Positions 10,327-21,675 of a DNA stretch of 64,000 bases are shown piece by piece. Within the stretch, counting starts at the first letter, position 1; each line of letters starts with the position of its first letter. The translations under genes were made by a program, and so were the position numbers. Under the pieces are notes generated by a model, which made no database searches, was not told the DNA's origin, and worked only from the letters and a program-made list of their open reading frames with translations. Origin of the DNA: an uncultured SAR86 cluster bacterium (lineage in GTDB: Bacteria > Pseudomonadota > Gammaproteobacteria > Magnimaribacterales > D2472); NCBI GenBank assembly GCA_902591925.1, contig CACJCN010000003.1, forward strand, positions 62,001 through 126,000, read 5' to 3'.

Positions 10327-11373
10327 ATGAAATTCTTAATCGTTGCTGCTAAGACTGGAGGTCATGTATTTCCTGCTGCAACAGTAAGTAAAAAACTTAT
10401 TAATAAGGATCATCAAATTATTTTGATTGGAACTGGAAACAATATTGAAATAAATGCATATGAGGACCTAAATTCAAAGCAATATAAACTTAATATAGAT
10501 GGCTTTAGAGGAAAGAATGTTTTCATAAAAATTAAAGTGTTATTTCAAATCATTACCAATATATTCTATCTACTAAAGGTAATTAAAGAAGAAAGAATAG
10601 ATGCTATGATTGGCTTTGGCGGTTTTATTAGCGTACCAGCTGGCATAGCATGCTTTATAAAAGGTATTCCAGTTTTTACTCATGAGCAAAACTCTGTAAT
10701 GGGTTCAGCTAATAAGTTACTCTCAAAATTTGCTGTGATAAATTTTCTAGGATTTGAGATTTCAAATATAAATAATTCTATATTTTCAGGAAATCCAATT
10801 AGAGACACTTTTAGAGATTATAGTAAAGATATAACCGAAGAATTAGAAGACAAGATTAAAGTTTATATTACTGGTGGAAGTCAAGGATCTAAATATATCA
10901 ATTTAAATATGCCTCATGCATTGGAGCCATTATCGGAATATTTATTAATAAAACATCAATGTGGTTTAGATAATCTTGAACAAGTAAAAAGTGAATATGA
11001 ATCGAGAAATATTGAAGCAGAGGTTTTGGAATTTTTCAATAATCCTGAAGAACAGATAAAATGGTCAGATTTTGTTGTCTCAAGAGCAGGAGCACTTAGT
11101 TTATCTGAAATCACTTCAATGAAGAAAGGTGCCTTAATGATTCCTCTGCCAAATTCTATTGATAATCATCAATACGAAAATGCAAAAAAAATTGAGGATA
11201 CGGGTATGGGTATTTTGCATGAAGAAGATGAAGATATAAGTTATCTCACTGATAAAATAAATGAAATTATTAAAGATAAAAAATATATCAATTGGAAAAA
11301 AAATGAACTTACAAATCATGTAAACGCAGCAAATGAAATAGTGAAACACATTGAAGAATATCTCAATAAATGA
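10327..11373 (+). CDS. murG: Lipid II synthase MurG
   Basis: TGGHVFPA, HEQNSVMG, GGSQGSKYIN, SRAGALSLSE. Confidence 0.97.
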   Translation: MKFLIVAAKTGGHVFPAATVSKKLINKDHQIILIGTGNNIEINAYEDLNSKQYKLNIDGFRGKNVFIKIKVLFQIITNIFYLLKVIKEERIDAMIGFGGFISVPAGIACFIKGIPVFTHEQNSVMGSANKLLSKFAVINFLGFEISNINNSIFSGNPIRDTFRDYSKDITEELEDKIKVYITGGSQGSKYINLNMPHALEPLSEYLLIKHQCGLDNLEQVKSEYESRNIEAEVLEFFNNPEEQIKWSDFVVSRAGALSLSEITSMKKGALMIPLPNSIDNHQYENAKKIEDTGMGILHEEDEDISYLTDKINEIIKDKKYINWKKNELTNHVNAANEIVKHIEEYLNK

Positions 11374-12764
11374 ATTTTTTTAAAAAAGTAAAACATATCC
11401 ATTTTGTAGGAATTGGTGGAGCAGGAATGATAGGCATTGCTAAAGTATTGCTTAAAAAGGGATACAAAATATCAGGTTCTGACATATCAGACTCTCGTGA
11501 ATTAAGAAAATTAGAAAAACATGGTGCAAAGGTATTTATTGGTCATTCATCTAAAAATATTAATGGTGCAGATTTGCTAGTTATATCATCTGCAATTAGT
11601 TCCAGAAATCCTGAATTAGTTCAGGCAAAAAAAGATTCTATTACATCAATACCAAGGGCCGAAATGCTTGGAAGTATTATGATTGGATATGAAAGTATTG
11701 CTGTTGCTGGGAGTCATGGTAAAACCACAACAACAAGCATGATTGCAAAAATACTAAGTGTTGCAAATTTAAGCCCAACATATGTTGTTGGAGGAAAAGT
11801 TTTAAGTACAGATGAGAATTCTGACTTAGGTAAAGGAAGATATATTGTCGCAGAAGCAGATGAGAGTGATGGATCATTTGTTCACCTTCAACCTGATGTC
11901 GCTGTTTTAACAAATATAGATGATGATCATCTGGCTCATTTTAATAACATCTTTGAAAATCTTTTAGATTCATTTGTTTTGTTTTCAGAAAACGTACCTT
12001 TTTATGGATATCTGATAATCAATGGCGATGATAAGAACATAAAAAAAATCTCAAAAAGAATATCTAGATCACAAGTTACGTTTGGAGAATCGAAAGAATG
12101 TGATTATAAAATTATCAAAATCATTTCAAAAAATGGTAAGCAAGATTTTCAAATTTTTGATAAAAAAACAAGAAAGGTTCATAAATTTAAAATTAATCTT
12201 CCTGGTAAGCATAATGTTTTTAATGCAACAGCTGCAATCGCTGTTGCGTTGGAAGAAGGCATTTCAATTAGCTCAATAAGGAATGGCATTAAAGAATTTA
12301 CAGGGGTTGGAAGAAGATATGAAAAGCATGATATTAAAATTGATGAAAAATCATTAGCCTTAATTGATGATTATGGTCATCATCCGTTAGAAATTGAATC
12401 AAATATAAAGGCGTATAAAGAGGAATATAAAAATAAAAAAGTATGTATGATTTTTCAACCACATAGGTTTTCAAGGACAGCACAGCTCTTTGATGATTTT
12501 ATAAAGGTATTAAAACAAACCGATTCATTAATAATGTTAGATATTTATTCTGCAAGCGAGAAGCCAATTAAAGGCATAAACTCAATGAGAATTGTAGAAA
12601 CTCTAAAACAAAATGGTCATAAAGATGTTACTTATTTAAAAAAACATGATGATGTAATAGATTTGATTAAAAAGAAAAAGGATGATTTTGATATTTTAGT
12701 CACACAAGGTGCTGGTAGTGTTTCAAATATTTGTCAAATAATTAAAAATCAATGGGAAACATAA
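11370..12764 (+). CDS. murC: UDP-MurNAc:L-Ala ligase MurC
   Basis: HFVGIGGAGM, GSHGKTTTTSM, DDYGHHP, FQPHRFSRT. Confidence 0.98.
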   Translation: MNFFKKVKHIHFVGIGGAGMIGIAKVLLKKGYKISGSDISDSRELRKLEKHGAKVFIGHSSKNINGADLLVISSAISSRNPELVQAKKDSITSIPRAEMLGSIMIGYESIAVAGSHGKTTTTSMIAKILSVANLSPTYVVGGKVLSTDENSDLGKGRYIVAEADESDGSFVHLQPDVAVLTNIDDDHLAHFNNIFENLLDSFVLFSENVPFYGYLIINGDDKNIKKISKRISRSQVTFGESKECDYKIIKIISKNGKQDFQIFDKKTRKVHKFKINLPGKHNVFNATAAIAVALEEGISISSIRNGIKEFTGVGRRYEKHDIKIDEKSLALIDDYGHHPLEIESNIKAYKEEYKNKKVCMIFQPHRFSRTAQLFDDFIKVLKQTDSLIMLDIYSASEKPIKGINSMRIVETLKQNGHKDVTYLKKHDDVIDLIKKKKDDFDILVTQGAGSVSNICQIIKNQWET

Positions 12765-13678
12765 ATAAAATTGCAGTTCTATATGGAGGCTCTTCCTCTG
12801 AAAGAGAAGTTTCTATACAAAGTGGAAAGGGTGTTCATAATGCAATCTGTGATTTAGGCTATGAATCAGATCTAATTGATTTTAAAGATCTTAACAATTT
12901 GAATGAATTAAAGATGTATGACTTTATATTCATTGCTCTTCATGGTTTTGAAGGCGAAGCCGGTAAACTTCAAAGAGATTTAGATGATTTAAATATTTTA
13001 TATTCTGGATCAGGTCATGAAGCTTGCATGAAAACATGGAACAAAAAAGTCACAAAAGAAACTTTAAAAGAAAATAATATAAATACTCCTGTTTCCCTGA
13101 GTATTTCTGAGTTTTCTCTAGAAGATGCAAATCAAAGTTTAAATACATCATTATTTGATCGATTCAGACCATTTAATTATTTATTTTTAAAACCTGAGGA
13201 AGATGGCTCTAGTATTGATATTTTTAAAATAAGTGATGAAGAAAGCCTTAAAAATGCATATGAAAAATGTACTAATCGTGAAAGAGGTTTTTTATTTGAA
13301 GAATATATTGATGGAAGAGAGCTAACTGTGACCATAATTGATAAAGAATGTTATCCGCCTATTGAAATAATTACAAAAAATGAATTTTATGATTATGATG
13401 CAAAGTATATTTCAGACGATACATTGCATATTGAAGCAGAATTAACGCAAAGTGAATTAGTTGATATTAAATCAGTATCTCTACAAGCATTTAAAGCACT
13501 CAATTGCAAAGCATGGGCAAGAGTTGATTTGATTCAAGATAAAAAAGGAAATTTTTATGTAATAGAGATTAACACAGTTCCTGGAATGACAAGCCACAGC
13601 AATGTTCCAAAGTCTGGAAGTCTATTAGGCTTAACTTATAATGAGGTTGTCCAAAAAATCATCAATGCATCTTTATAA
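12752..13678 (+). CDS. ddlB: D-alanine--D-alanine ligase
   Basis: LYGGSSSEREVS, ATP-grasp fold, EINTVPGMTSHS. Confidence 0.97.
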   Translation: MGNINKIAVLYGGSSSEREVSIQSGKGVHNAICDLGYESDLIDFKDLNNLNELKMYDFIFIALHGFEGEAGKLQRDLDDLNILYSGSGHEACMKTWNKKVTKETLKENNINTPVSLSISEFSLEDANQSLNTSLFDRFRPFNYLFLKPEEDGSSIDIFKISDEESLKNAYEKCTNRERGFLFEEYIDGRELTVTIIDKECYPPIEIITKNEFYDYDAKYISDDTLHIEAELTQSELVDIKSVSLQAFKALNCKAWARVDLIQDKKGNFYVIEINTVPGMTSHSNVPKSGSLLGLTYNEVVQKIINASL

Positions 13679-14291
13679 AAAACTATTGCTAATAACTGTA
13701 ATCTTAACTCCTACAAATTTATTTGCAGAATATGAAATTAATATTAATTTTGAATCAGGATTTGAATTTGAATCACAAAAAATATTAATAAGTGATCTAA
13801 AAAATTCTAAATCAAAAAAACAGATTGAGAAAATTCTTAAAAGACAAGATTGGATAAAAGATTTTTCAATAGTCTACAAACCTTTTAAAAAGGAAGTTTA
13901 TGTAAATATTACTAATAGAGAGCCGATTTTTGTTCTTAACAATCAATTTTTTTATGATATTAATTTACATAAATTTAAGTTTGATAATTCAAGAAGAGAC
14001 TTGGTAGTCGTGCAGGGACCAGTAAAAAATGAAGAAGATATTTTAGAAATAATTACCAGAATTGATTCAATTTCAAGCATTAATTTTAATCTTAGTGAAA
14101 TCAATTACAGTTACGTTAATGGGTGGGATGTTATTACAGATAAAACTTTAATCAGGTTTGGCAACGATTTAACAGAAACAAAATTCAAAAATTTTGAATA
14201 TACAGCAAATTATTTGTTCGAGAATGGAAAAAATCCTAGTATCATAGATATTAGATATAGAGATGGAGTTGCATTAAATTATGGCAAATAA
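13665..14291 (+). CDS. ftsQ: Cell division protein FtsQ
   Basis: N-terminal TM, short POTRA-like region, between ddlB and ftsA; likely ATG at 13665 (ORF track extends to 13641). Confidence 0.8.
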   Translation: MHLYKKLLLITVILTPTNLFAEYEININFESGFEFESQKILISDLKNSKSKKQIEKILKRQDWIKDFSIVYKPFKKEVYVNITNREPIFVLNNQFFYDINLHKFKFDNSRRDLVVVQGPVKNEEDILEIITRIDSISSINFNLSEINYSYVNGWDVITDKTLIRFGNDLTETKFKNFEYTANYLFENGKNPSIIDIRYRDGVALNYGK

Positions 14292-15507
14292 CAATAAAAA
14301 TTCTAATTTAATAGTTGGTTTGGACATAGGTACGTCAAAAGTTGTTTGTATTGTAGGAAGATATAATAGCGAAGCTAAACTTGAAATTGTTGCATTGGGT
14401 GCATATCCATCGAGCGGATTAAAAAAAGGTGTAGTTGTAAATATTGATGCTACCACCGATGCAATTAGCAAAGCAGTAGAACAAGCTCAATCAATGATTG
14501 AGGAAAAAATTAAGTCGGTCTATGTTGGAATTGCTGGAAATCACATCAAAAGTCTTAATTCACAAGGCGCTGTTGGCATCAAGGATAATGAGGTGTCGGC
14601 ATTTGATATTGACAGAGTCATTGAGTCAGCTCAAGCAGTCTCAATACCATCAGATCAGAGAGTTCTTCATGTTTTACCTCAGTCCTTTGTAATTGATGAT
14701 CAAGAAGTAAGCCTTGACCCTCTAGGAATGTCTGGAGTAAGGCTTGAGGCTAAAGTTCACCTTGTAACATGTGCAAGCAGCGCAATTAAAAACATCGAAA
14801 AATGCATAAAAAATTGCGGACTAAGTGTAGACGGGTTTGTTTTAGAGCAGTTAGCAAGCTCACATTCTATTCTTTCTGAAGATGAAAAGGATCTTGGAGT
14901 ATGTTTGGTTGATATTGGAGGAGGGACGACGGATATTGCAATTTTTAATACAGGCTCAATTGTATTCACTGGGGTGATTCCAATTGCAGGCGATCAAGTA
15001 ACAAGTGATATTGCTCAAGCTTTAAGAACGCCTACACCTCAAGCAGAAGACATAAAACAAAAACATGGATGCGCAGTAACCGAATTTACAAAAGATGATG
15101 AAACTGTTGAAGTCCTTGGTGTTGGCGGAAGGCCTCCTAGGGAACTATCTAGAAGCTCATTAGCCGACATAATTCAGCCTCGATATTCTGAATTATTTGA
15201 TTTAATAAAAGCTGAAATTTCAAGAAATGGGTTTGAAGACAAAATTTCTGCTGGAATTGTATTTACTGGTGGTACTTCCAAGATGGAGGGAGTTGTTGAA
15301 TTAGCTGAATCAATTTTTCAAACATCAGTAAGAATGGGAATTCCGTCTAAGTTCAAAGGGATGGAGACCATACTTCAAAATCCAATATACTCAACCTCAA
15401 TAGGTCTTATAGAACATGGTTATAAGCAGATTAATCATGAAATGCTTGCCGAGCAAAATCAAGGGTTTTTCTCAAAGCTTCTTAGAATAGTTAAAAGTGA
15501 GTATTGA
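14281..15507 (+). CDS. ftsA: Cell division protein FtsA
   Basis: VGLDIGTSKV, VDIGGGTTDIAIF, IVFTGGTSKMEG. Confidence 0.97.
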   Translation: MANNNKNSNLIVGLDIGTSKVVCIVGRYNSEAKLEIVALGAYPSSGLKKGVVVNIDATTDAISKAVEQAQSMIEEKIKSVYVGIAGNHIKSLNSQGAVGIKDNEVSAFDIDRVIESAQAVSIPSDQRVLHVLPQSFVIDDQEVSLDPLGMSGVRLEAKVHLVTCASSAIKNIEKCIKNCGLSVDGFVLEQLASSHSILSEDEKDLGVCLVDIGGGTTDIAIFNTGSIVFTGVIPIAGDQVTSDIAQALRTPTPQAEDIKQKHGCAVTEFTKDDETVEVLGVGGRPPRELSRSSLADIIQPRYSELFDLIKAEISRNGFEDKISAGIVFTGGTSKMEGVVELAESIFQTSVRMGIPSKFKGMETILQNPIYSTSIGLIEHGYKQINHEMLAEQNQGFFSKLLRIVKSEY

Positions 15508-15584
15508 TAATAAAAATTAATTCATTTAGAATTCGCATTCCTTGGTTTTTGCAATAAGTAAAAATCTATAACCATAAGGAAAAT

Positions 15585-16073
15585 ATGAAAAAGTACGAAG
15601 CAGTAATTATTTTAAATCCAAACCTTTCATCTAAGGTTGACTCATTTATTAAAGATTTCGAAAAACTTTTAAAAGTTAATACTTTTAACATTAAAAAAAT
15701 GGAAGATATTGGTAGAAGACAACTCTCATATTCTATTAATAATCATAATAAAGGACATTATTTAATTTTTAATATTGAAGGGACCGCAGAAAACTTAATT
15801 GATATTGAAAATAAAATTAAATATGACGAATCTATTATTAGGCATCTCTTCATTTCAGTTAATGAACATGATGGAGAAGATTCTCAATTGTTAGTTGATT
15901 CGAGAAATAAGAAATCTGAATCTGAAGATGAAGAGAGCAATGTTAAAAATGAAACTAAAGAAAAACCTGCAGATAATGATGAAAATAATAATGAGGAAGA
16001 AATAGTTTCAGAAGAAGAATCTATTGAGGATGTTTCATCTGATTCAATTGAAGAGGACAGCAAAGATGAGTAA
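15585..16073 (+). CDS. rpsF: 30S ribosomal protein bS6 with long acidic C-terminal tail
   Basis: [30 protein letters not shown]; tail of about 55 mostly Glu/Asp/Ser/Asn residues. Confidence 0.93.
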   Translation: MKKYEAVIILNPNLSSKVDSFIKDFEKLLKVNTFNIKKMEDIGRRQLSYSINNHNKGHYLIFNIEGTAENLIDIENKIKYDESIIRHLFISVNEHDGEDSQLLVDSRNKKSESEDEESNVKNETKEKPADNDENNNEEEIVSEEESIEDVSSDSIEEDSKDE

Positions 16074-16260
16074 ATATGAATTACCAAAAAAGTTTGATTA
16101 TAAAAATGTAAGTCTTCTGAAACAATTCATAACAGAGACTGGTAAGATTATTCCAGCAAGAGTTACAGGCGTATCTGCATCTAATCAAAGAAAACTTACT
16201 AGATATATTAAAATTGCTAGGTTTTTAGCTTTGATTCCATATACTGACATGCACAAATAA
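16066..16260 (+). CDS. rpsR: 30S ribosomal protein bS18
   Basis: [25 protein letters not shown]...[13 protein letters not shown] 16066 overlaps the rpsF stop. Confidence 0.93.
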   Translation: MSKYELPKKFDYKNVSLLKQFITETGKIIPARVTGVSASNQRKLTRYIKIARFLALIPYTDMHK

Positions 16261-16262
16261 TT

Positions 16263-16709
16263 ATGAAAATTATATTACTAGACAAAATACAGCGATTAGG
16301 AGAAATCGGTGATGTGGTTGAGGTTAACAGTGGGTATGCAAGAAACTTTTTAATTCCTCAAAAAAAAGCAGCTTTTGCAAGTGAAAAAAATATTGCTGAA
16401 GTTGAAGCAAAGAAAGATGAGTTAGCTGCAATGTCAGCAGATATTCTTACAAAAGCTCAATCAAGAGCAAAAGATGTTGAAGGTTCTGAGTGTGAAATAT
16501 TAGTACCCGTAACTGAAGATGGAGCTTTGTATGGGTCTGTTGGCACCCGAGAAATATCTGAGGCATTTGCATCAAAAGAAATTGAAATTGATAAAAGCGA
16601 AGTCCAGCTTCCTGATGGACCTATAAAAGAAATAGGTGAACACAATATAATGATTAGTGTTCATCCAGAGGTCTCAATACAAGTTTTAGTAAAAGTATCT
16701 CCAGAGTAG
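16263..16709 (+). CDS. rplI: 50S ribosomal protein bL9
   Basis: MKIILLDKIQRLGEIGDVVEVNSGYARNFLIP. Confidence 0.98.
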   Translation: MKIILLDKIQRLGEIGDVVEVNSGYARNFLIPQKKAAFASEKNIAEVEAKKDELAAMSADILTKAQSRAKDVEGSECEILVPVTEDGALYGSVGTREISEAFASKEIEIDKSEVQLPDGPIKEIGEHNIMISVHPEVSIQVLVKVSPE

Positions 16710-16747
16710 TTGTATATTTTGAAATATGATGTAAAAATCATATTCCA

Positions 16748-18118
16748 ATGTCAGATATAAACATCAACCAAAATGAACAAGCAAGAGAGGCTGAAAGAGC
16801 TGTTTTAGGAGGCTTGATGCTGGAAACTCATAGATTTGATACTGTAATACAAGTAATAAAAGAAAATGACTTTGATGGCAAAGATCACCAAATTATATTT
16901 CAGTCAATGTCAGAACTTGTTGAAGAGAATAAACCGCTCGACCCATTAACAGTATCTGAAAAATTAGATAATAAAAACTCACTCAATAAAGTTGGTGGAA
17001 AAGATTATTTAATTGAATTAGCTACATCAACTCCATCTGCTGCAAATTTAGAGGCATATGCAGAAATAATTAGGCAAAGATCAATTACAAGAAAACTAAT
17101 GAAAGCAAATTCTGATATTAGCGAACTTATATCTAATCCTCAAGGTCAGGATGGAGCATCATTATTAGATAAAGCGGAAAGTATGATTTTTGCTTTGAAT
17201 GACGAAACAAATCTTAATGATCAAAATCTTCAGTCAATGAGAGAATTAATTCCATCTACAATGGACAGACTTCATGAATTATCTAACAAATCTGATGGCT
17301 TAATAGGATCATCAACTGGCTTTAAAGACTTAGATAATAAACTTCAGGGATTACAGAAGGGCGATCTTGTTGTTGTTGCTGGCAGACCTAGTATGGGTAA
17401 AACATCATTTGCAATGAACATTGCAGAAAATGTCTTACTAGATGACGATTCAAATGGAGCTGTTCTTATTTTTAGTTTAGAGATGCCAGGTGAGTCTCTA
17501 ACAACACGATTGCTATCTGGAATGACTAAATTAAATCAGCAAAATGTAAGATCTGGGATGCTGAAAGATGACGAATTAAGAATCCTTTTACAACAAAGTG
17601 AAAAGTTAAAAAATATGCCACTGTGGATAGATGACAGCTCAATATTATCTCCAATGGAACTAAGGGCAAAGGCTAGAAGGCTTGCAAGAACAGAGAAAGA
17701 TGGCCTGTCTTTGATAGTTGTAGATTATCTTCAGTTAATGCAACTTCCCCTATCAATTGAAAATAGAGTTAATCAAATATCTGAAATTTCTAGATCATTA
17801 AAATCTCTTGCAAAAGAGCTAAATGTCCCAGTTATTGCATTATCTCAATTAAACAGGGCTGTAGAACAAAGACCTAACAAAAGGCCCATAATGGCCGATC
17901 TTAGAGATTCAGGCGCTATTGAACAAGATGCGGATGTAATCTTATTTATATACAGAGACGAAGTTTACAATGAGGATTCTGAACAGGGTAATAAAGCGGA
18001 AATAATTATTGGCAAACAAAGAAATGGACCAATAGGTACTGTTAATTTAACTTTCTTAAAAGAATTCACAAGATTTGAAAACTTTTCTAGCGACAGTTTT
18101 TACGAATCGTTTGAATGA
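16748..18118 (+). CDS. dnaB: Replicative DNA helicase DnaB
   Basis: AERAVLGGLML, GRPSMGKTSFAMNIA, VVDYLQLM, QRNGPIGT. Confidence 0.98.
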   Translation: MSDININQNEQAREAERAVLGGLMLETHRFDTVIQVIKENDFDGKDHQIIFQSMSELVEENKPLDPLTVSEKLDNKNSLNKVGGKDYLIELATSTPSAANLEAYAEIIRQRSITRKLMKANSDISELISNPQGQDGASLLDKAESMIFALNDETNLNDQNLQSMRELIPSTMDRLHELSNKSDGLIGSSTGFKDLDNKLQGLQKGDLVVVAGRPSMGKTSFAMNIAENVLLDDDSNGAVLIFSLEMPGESLTTRLLSGMTKLNQQNVRSGMLKDDELRILLQQSEKLKNMPLWIDDSSILSPMELRAKARRLARTEKDGLSLIVVDYLQLMQLPLSIENRVNQISEISRSLKSLAKELNVPVIALSQLNRAVEQRPNKRPIMADLRDSGAIEQDADVILFIYRDEVYNEDSEQGNKAEIIIGKQRNGPIGTVNLTFLKEFTRFENFSSDSFYESFE

Positions 18119-19176
18119 CCTCAATAAATTCTGAATTAGTAATCGATCCTAAAATATTTAGAGATAATATTTCTTTTTTAAAAAATAAACTCAATAATTC
18201 CTCTAAGTTTATGGCTGTTATTAAATCTGATGCTTATGGTCATCATCTTGAACATATAGTCAAAGATATTGAGGATCTTTCAGATGGGTTTGGAGTTGTA
18301 AGAATTGATGAAGCTTTGAAAATAAGGGAGCTTTCAAATAAAAAAATACTTCTTATGCAGGGAGTTTATTCAAAAGAGGATCTTGATATTTCGATACAAA
18401 ATAAATTCGATCTAGTTGTTCATAATCTAGATCAATTTCAAATTATTAAAGAAGGTAATCATTACGAAGGATTATGGTTAAAGATAAATACAGGTATGAA
18501 TAGACTTGGCTTCGGTATAGACGAATTTTTGAAAATATATGAAGAATATTTATTTGATAAAAAGTTCACTTTAATGTCCCATTTAGCATCGTCTAATGAC
18601 ACATCAAACCCCTCTAATGAGAATCAATTTAAAATTTTTGAGGATATTTCATCCAGATTGCACAATTCAATTGAAAGGAGTATTGCTAACACTGGATGTA
18701 TTATGAACTATTCAAACAAAACATTTGATTGGGCCAGGTGTGGTATTGGAATTTATGGAGGATACATTGGAAACCATGACCTTAAAACTGCCATGACATT
18801 AAGATCCCCAATTGTGAATATAAGAAATATCAACAAAGGAGATCAAGTTGGCTATGACGGAAGGGCTGTTGCAAAGAAAGATATGAAAATAGCATCAGTC
18901 TACCTTGGATATGCAGATGGTTTACCAGTAAATGTAAAAGATGGCACTTCTGTAATGATTAACAATGAAATAGCATCTGTTTTTGGGAAAGTTAGTATGG
19001 ATTTAACAACAATTGATGTCAGCAACATTGCAAAATGTTCTGTTGGTGATTGGTGCGAATTTTTTTCACCTGAGTTACCAATTACAAATATAGCTAGTTC
19101 AAATGATCTAATTTCTTATTATCTGATGACAAGTGTGAAATCTCGAGTAAAAAAAATATATAAAACATTAGATTAA
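18115..19176 (+). CDS. alr: Alanine racemase
   Basis: AVIKSDAYGHH PLP-Lys motif; dnaB-alr linkage. Confidence 0.94.
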   Translation: MTSINSELVIDPKIFRDNISFLKNKLNNSSKFMAVIKSDAYGHHLEHIVKDIEDLSDGFGVVRIDEALKIRELSNKKILLMQGVYSKEDLDISIQNKFDLVVHNLDQFQIIKEGNHYEGLWLKINTGMNRLGFGIDEFLKIYEEYLFDKKFTLMSHLASSNDTSNPSNENQFKIFEDISSRLHNSIERSIANTGCIMNYSNKTFDWARCGIGIYGGYIGNHDLKTAMTLRSPIVNIRNINKGDQVGYDGRAVAKKDMKIASVYLGYADGLPVNVKDGTSVMINNEIASVFGKVSMDLTTIDVSNIAKCSVGDWCEFFSPELPITNIASSNDLISYYLMTSVKSRVKKIYKTLD

Positions 19177-19202
19177 TCTGTTATTCTAATATCCCATCAT
19201 GA

Positions 19203-20840
<1,638 letters not shown>

Positions 20841-20842
20841 AA

Positions 20843-21673
20843 ATGAAATTAAGAGACTTTAAAATTGATAATGACGAAAAAATGACCCTTATGGGCGGTA
20901 TGAATGTTCTTGAATCAAGAGATTTGGCAATGGAAGTAGCTGAAAAATTTAAGAATGTAACTGATAAAAATGGTATTAATTATATTTTTAAAGGCTCTTT
21001 TGACAAAGCTAACAGGAGCTCTATTAATTCATTTAGGGGGCCAGGTTTGGATGAAGGCCTAAAAATATTAGAGGAAATTTCAAAAACCTATGATATTCCT
21101 GTAATCACCGACATTCATGAGCCTAATCAAGCAAAATCAGTAAGTGAAATTTGTGAGGTTATTCAAATACCTGCTTTCCTTGCAAGACAAACTGATCTAG
21201 TTAGCGCAGCTGCAAAAACTTCTTCTATAATTCAATTTAAGAAACCTCAATTTTTATCAGCTCAAGAGATGTCAAACGTCGTTGAAAAATGTGAGGCAGC
21301 TGGAAATAAAAATATTACTTTGTGTGAAAGAGGTAACTCATATGGATATAACAACTTGGTTGTTGATACCTTAAACTTTCAAATTTTAAAAAGATTATCA
21401 AAACCTGTGATTTTTGATGTAACGCATTCACTTCAACTACCAGGAGGCTTAGGAAGTTCAACTGGTGGTAGAAGAGAATATGTTTTAAGTCTTGCAAAAG
21501 CTGGTATGTCGCAATCAATAGCTGGACTTTTTCTGGAAGCACATCCAAATCCTGATGAGGCTAAATGCGATGGACCTTGTGCATTACCTCTCTCATATCT
21601 AGATGAATTTTTAGATCAAATAAAAGATTTGGATGATTTTGTTAAAGGTCAAACTAATTTAGAGATCAAATAA
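20843..21673 (+). CDS. kdsA: 3-deoxy-8-phosphooctulonate synthase KdsA
   Basis: KGSFDKANRSSINSFRGPG, DVTHSLQLPGG, EAHPNPDEAKCDGP. Confidence 0.98.
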   Translation: MKLRDFKIDNDEKMTLMGGMNVLESRDLAMEVAEKFKNVTDKNGINYIFKGSFDKANRSSINSFRGPGLDEGLKILEEISKTYDIPVITDIHEPNQAKSVSEICEVIQIPAFLARQTDLVSAAAKTSSIIQFKKPQFLSAQEMSNVVEKCEAAGNKNITLCERGNSYGYNNLVVDTLNFQILKRLSKPVIFDVTHSLQLPGGLGSSTGGRREYVLSLAKAGMSQSIAGLFLEAHPNPDEAKCDGPCALPLSYLDEFLDQIKDLDDFVKGQTNLEIK

Positions 21674-21675
21674 CA

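Noticed and set aside
13641-13665. Upstream ftsQ start inside ddlB (MRLSKKSS...)
   Set aside because: The ATG at 13665 gives a more typical N-terminus; the upstream start is a non-ATG extension of the open frame.
15508-15584. Possible S6:S18-binding leader upstream of rpsF
   Set aside because: I could not find the characteristic bulged CCG motif; structure not convincing by eye.
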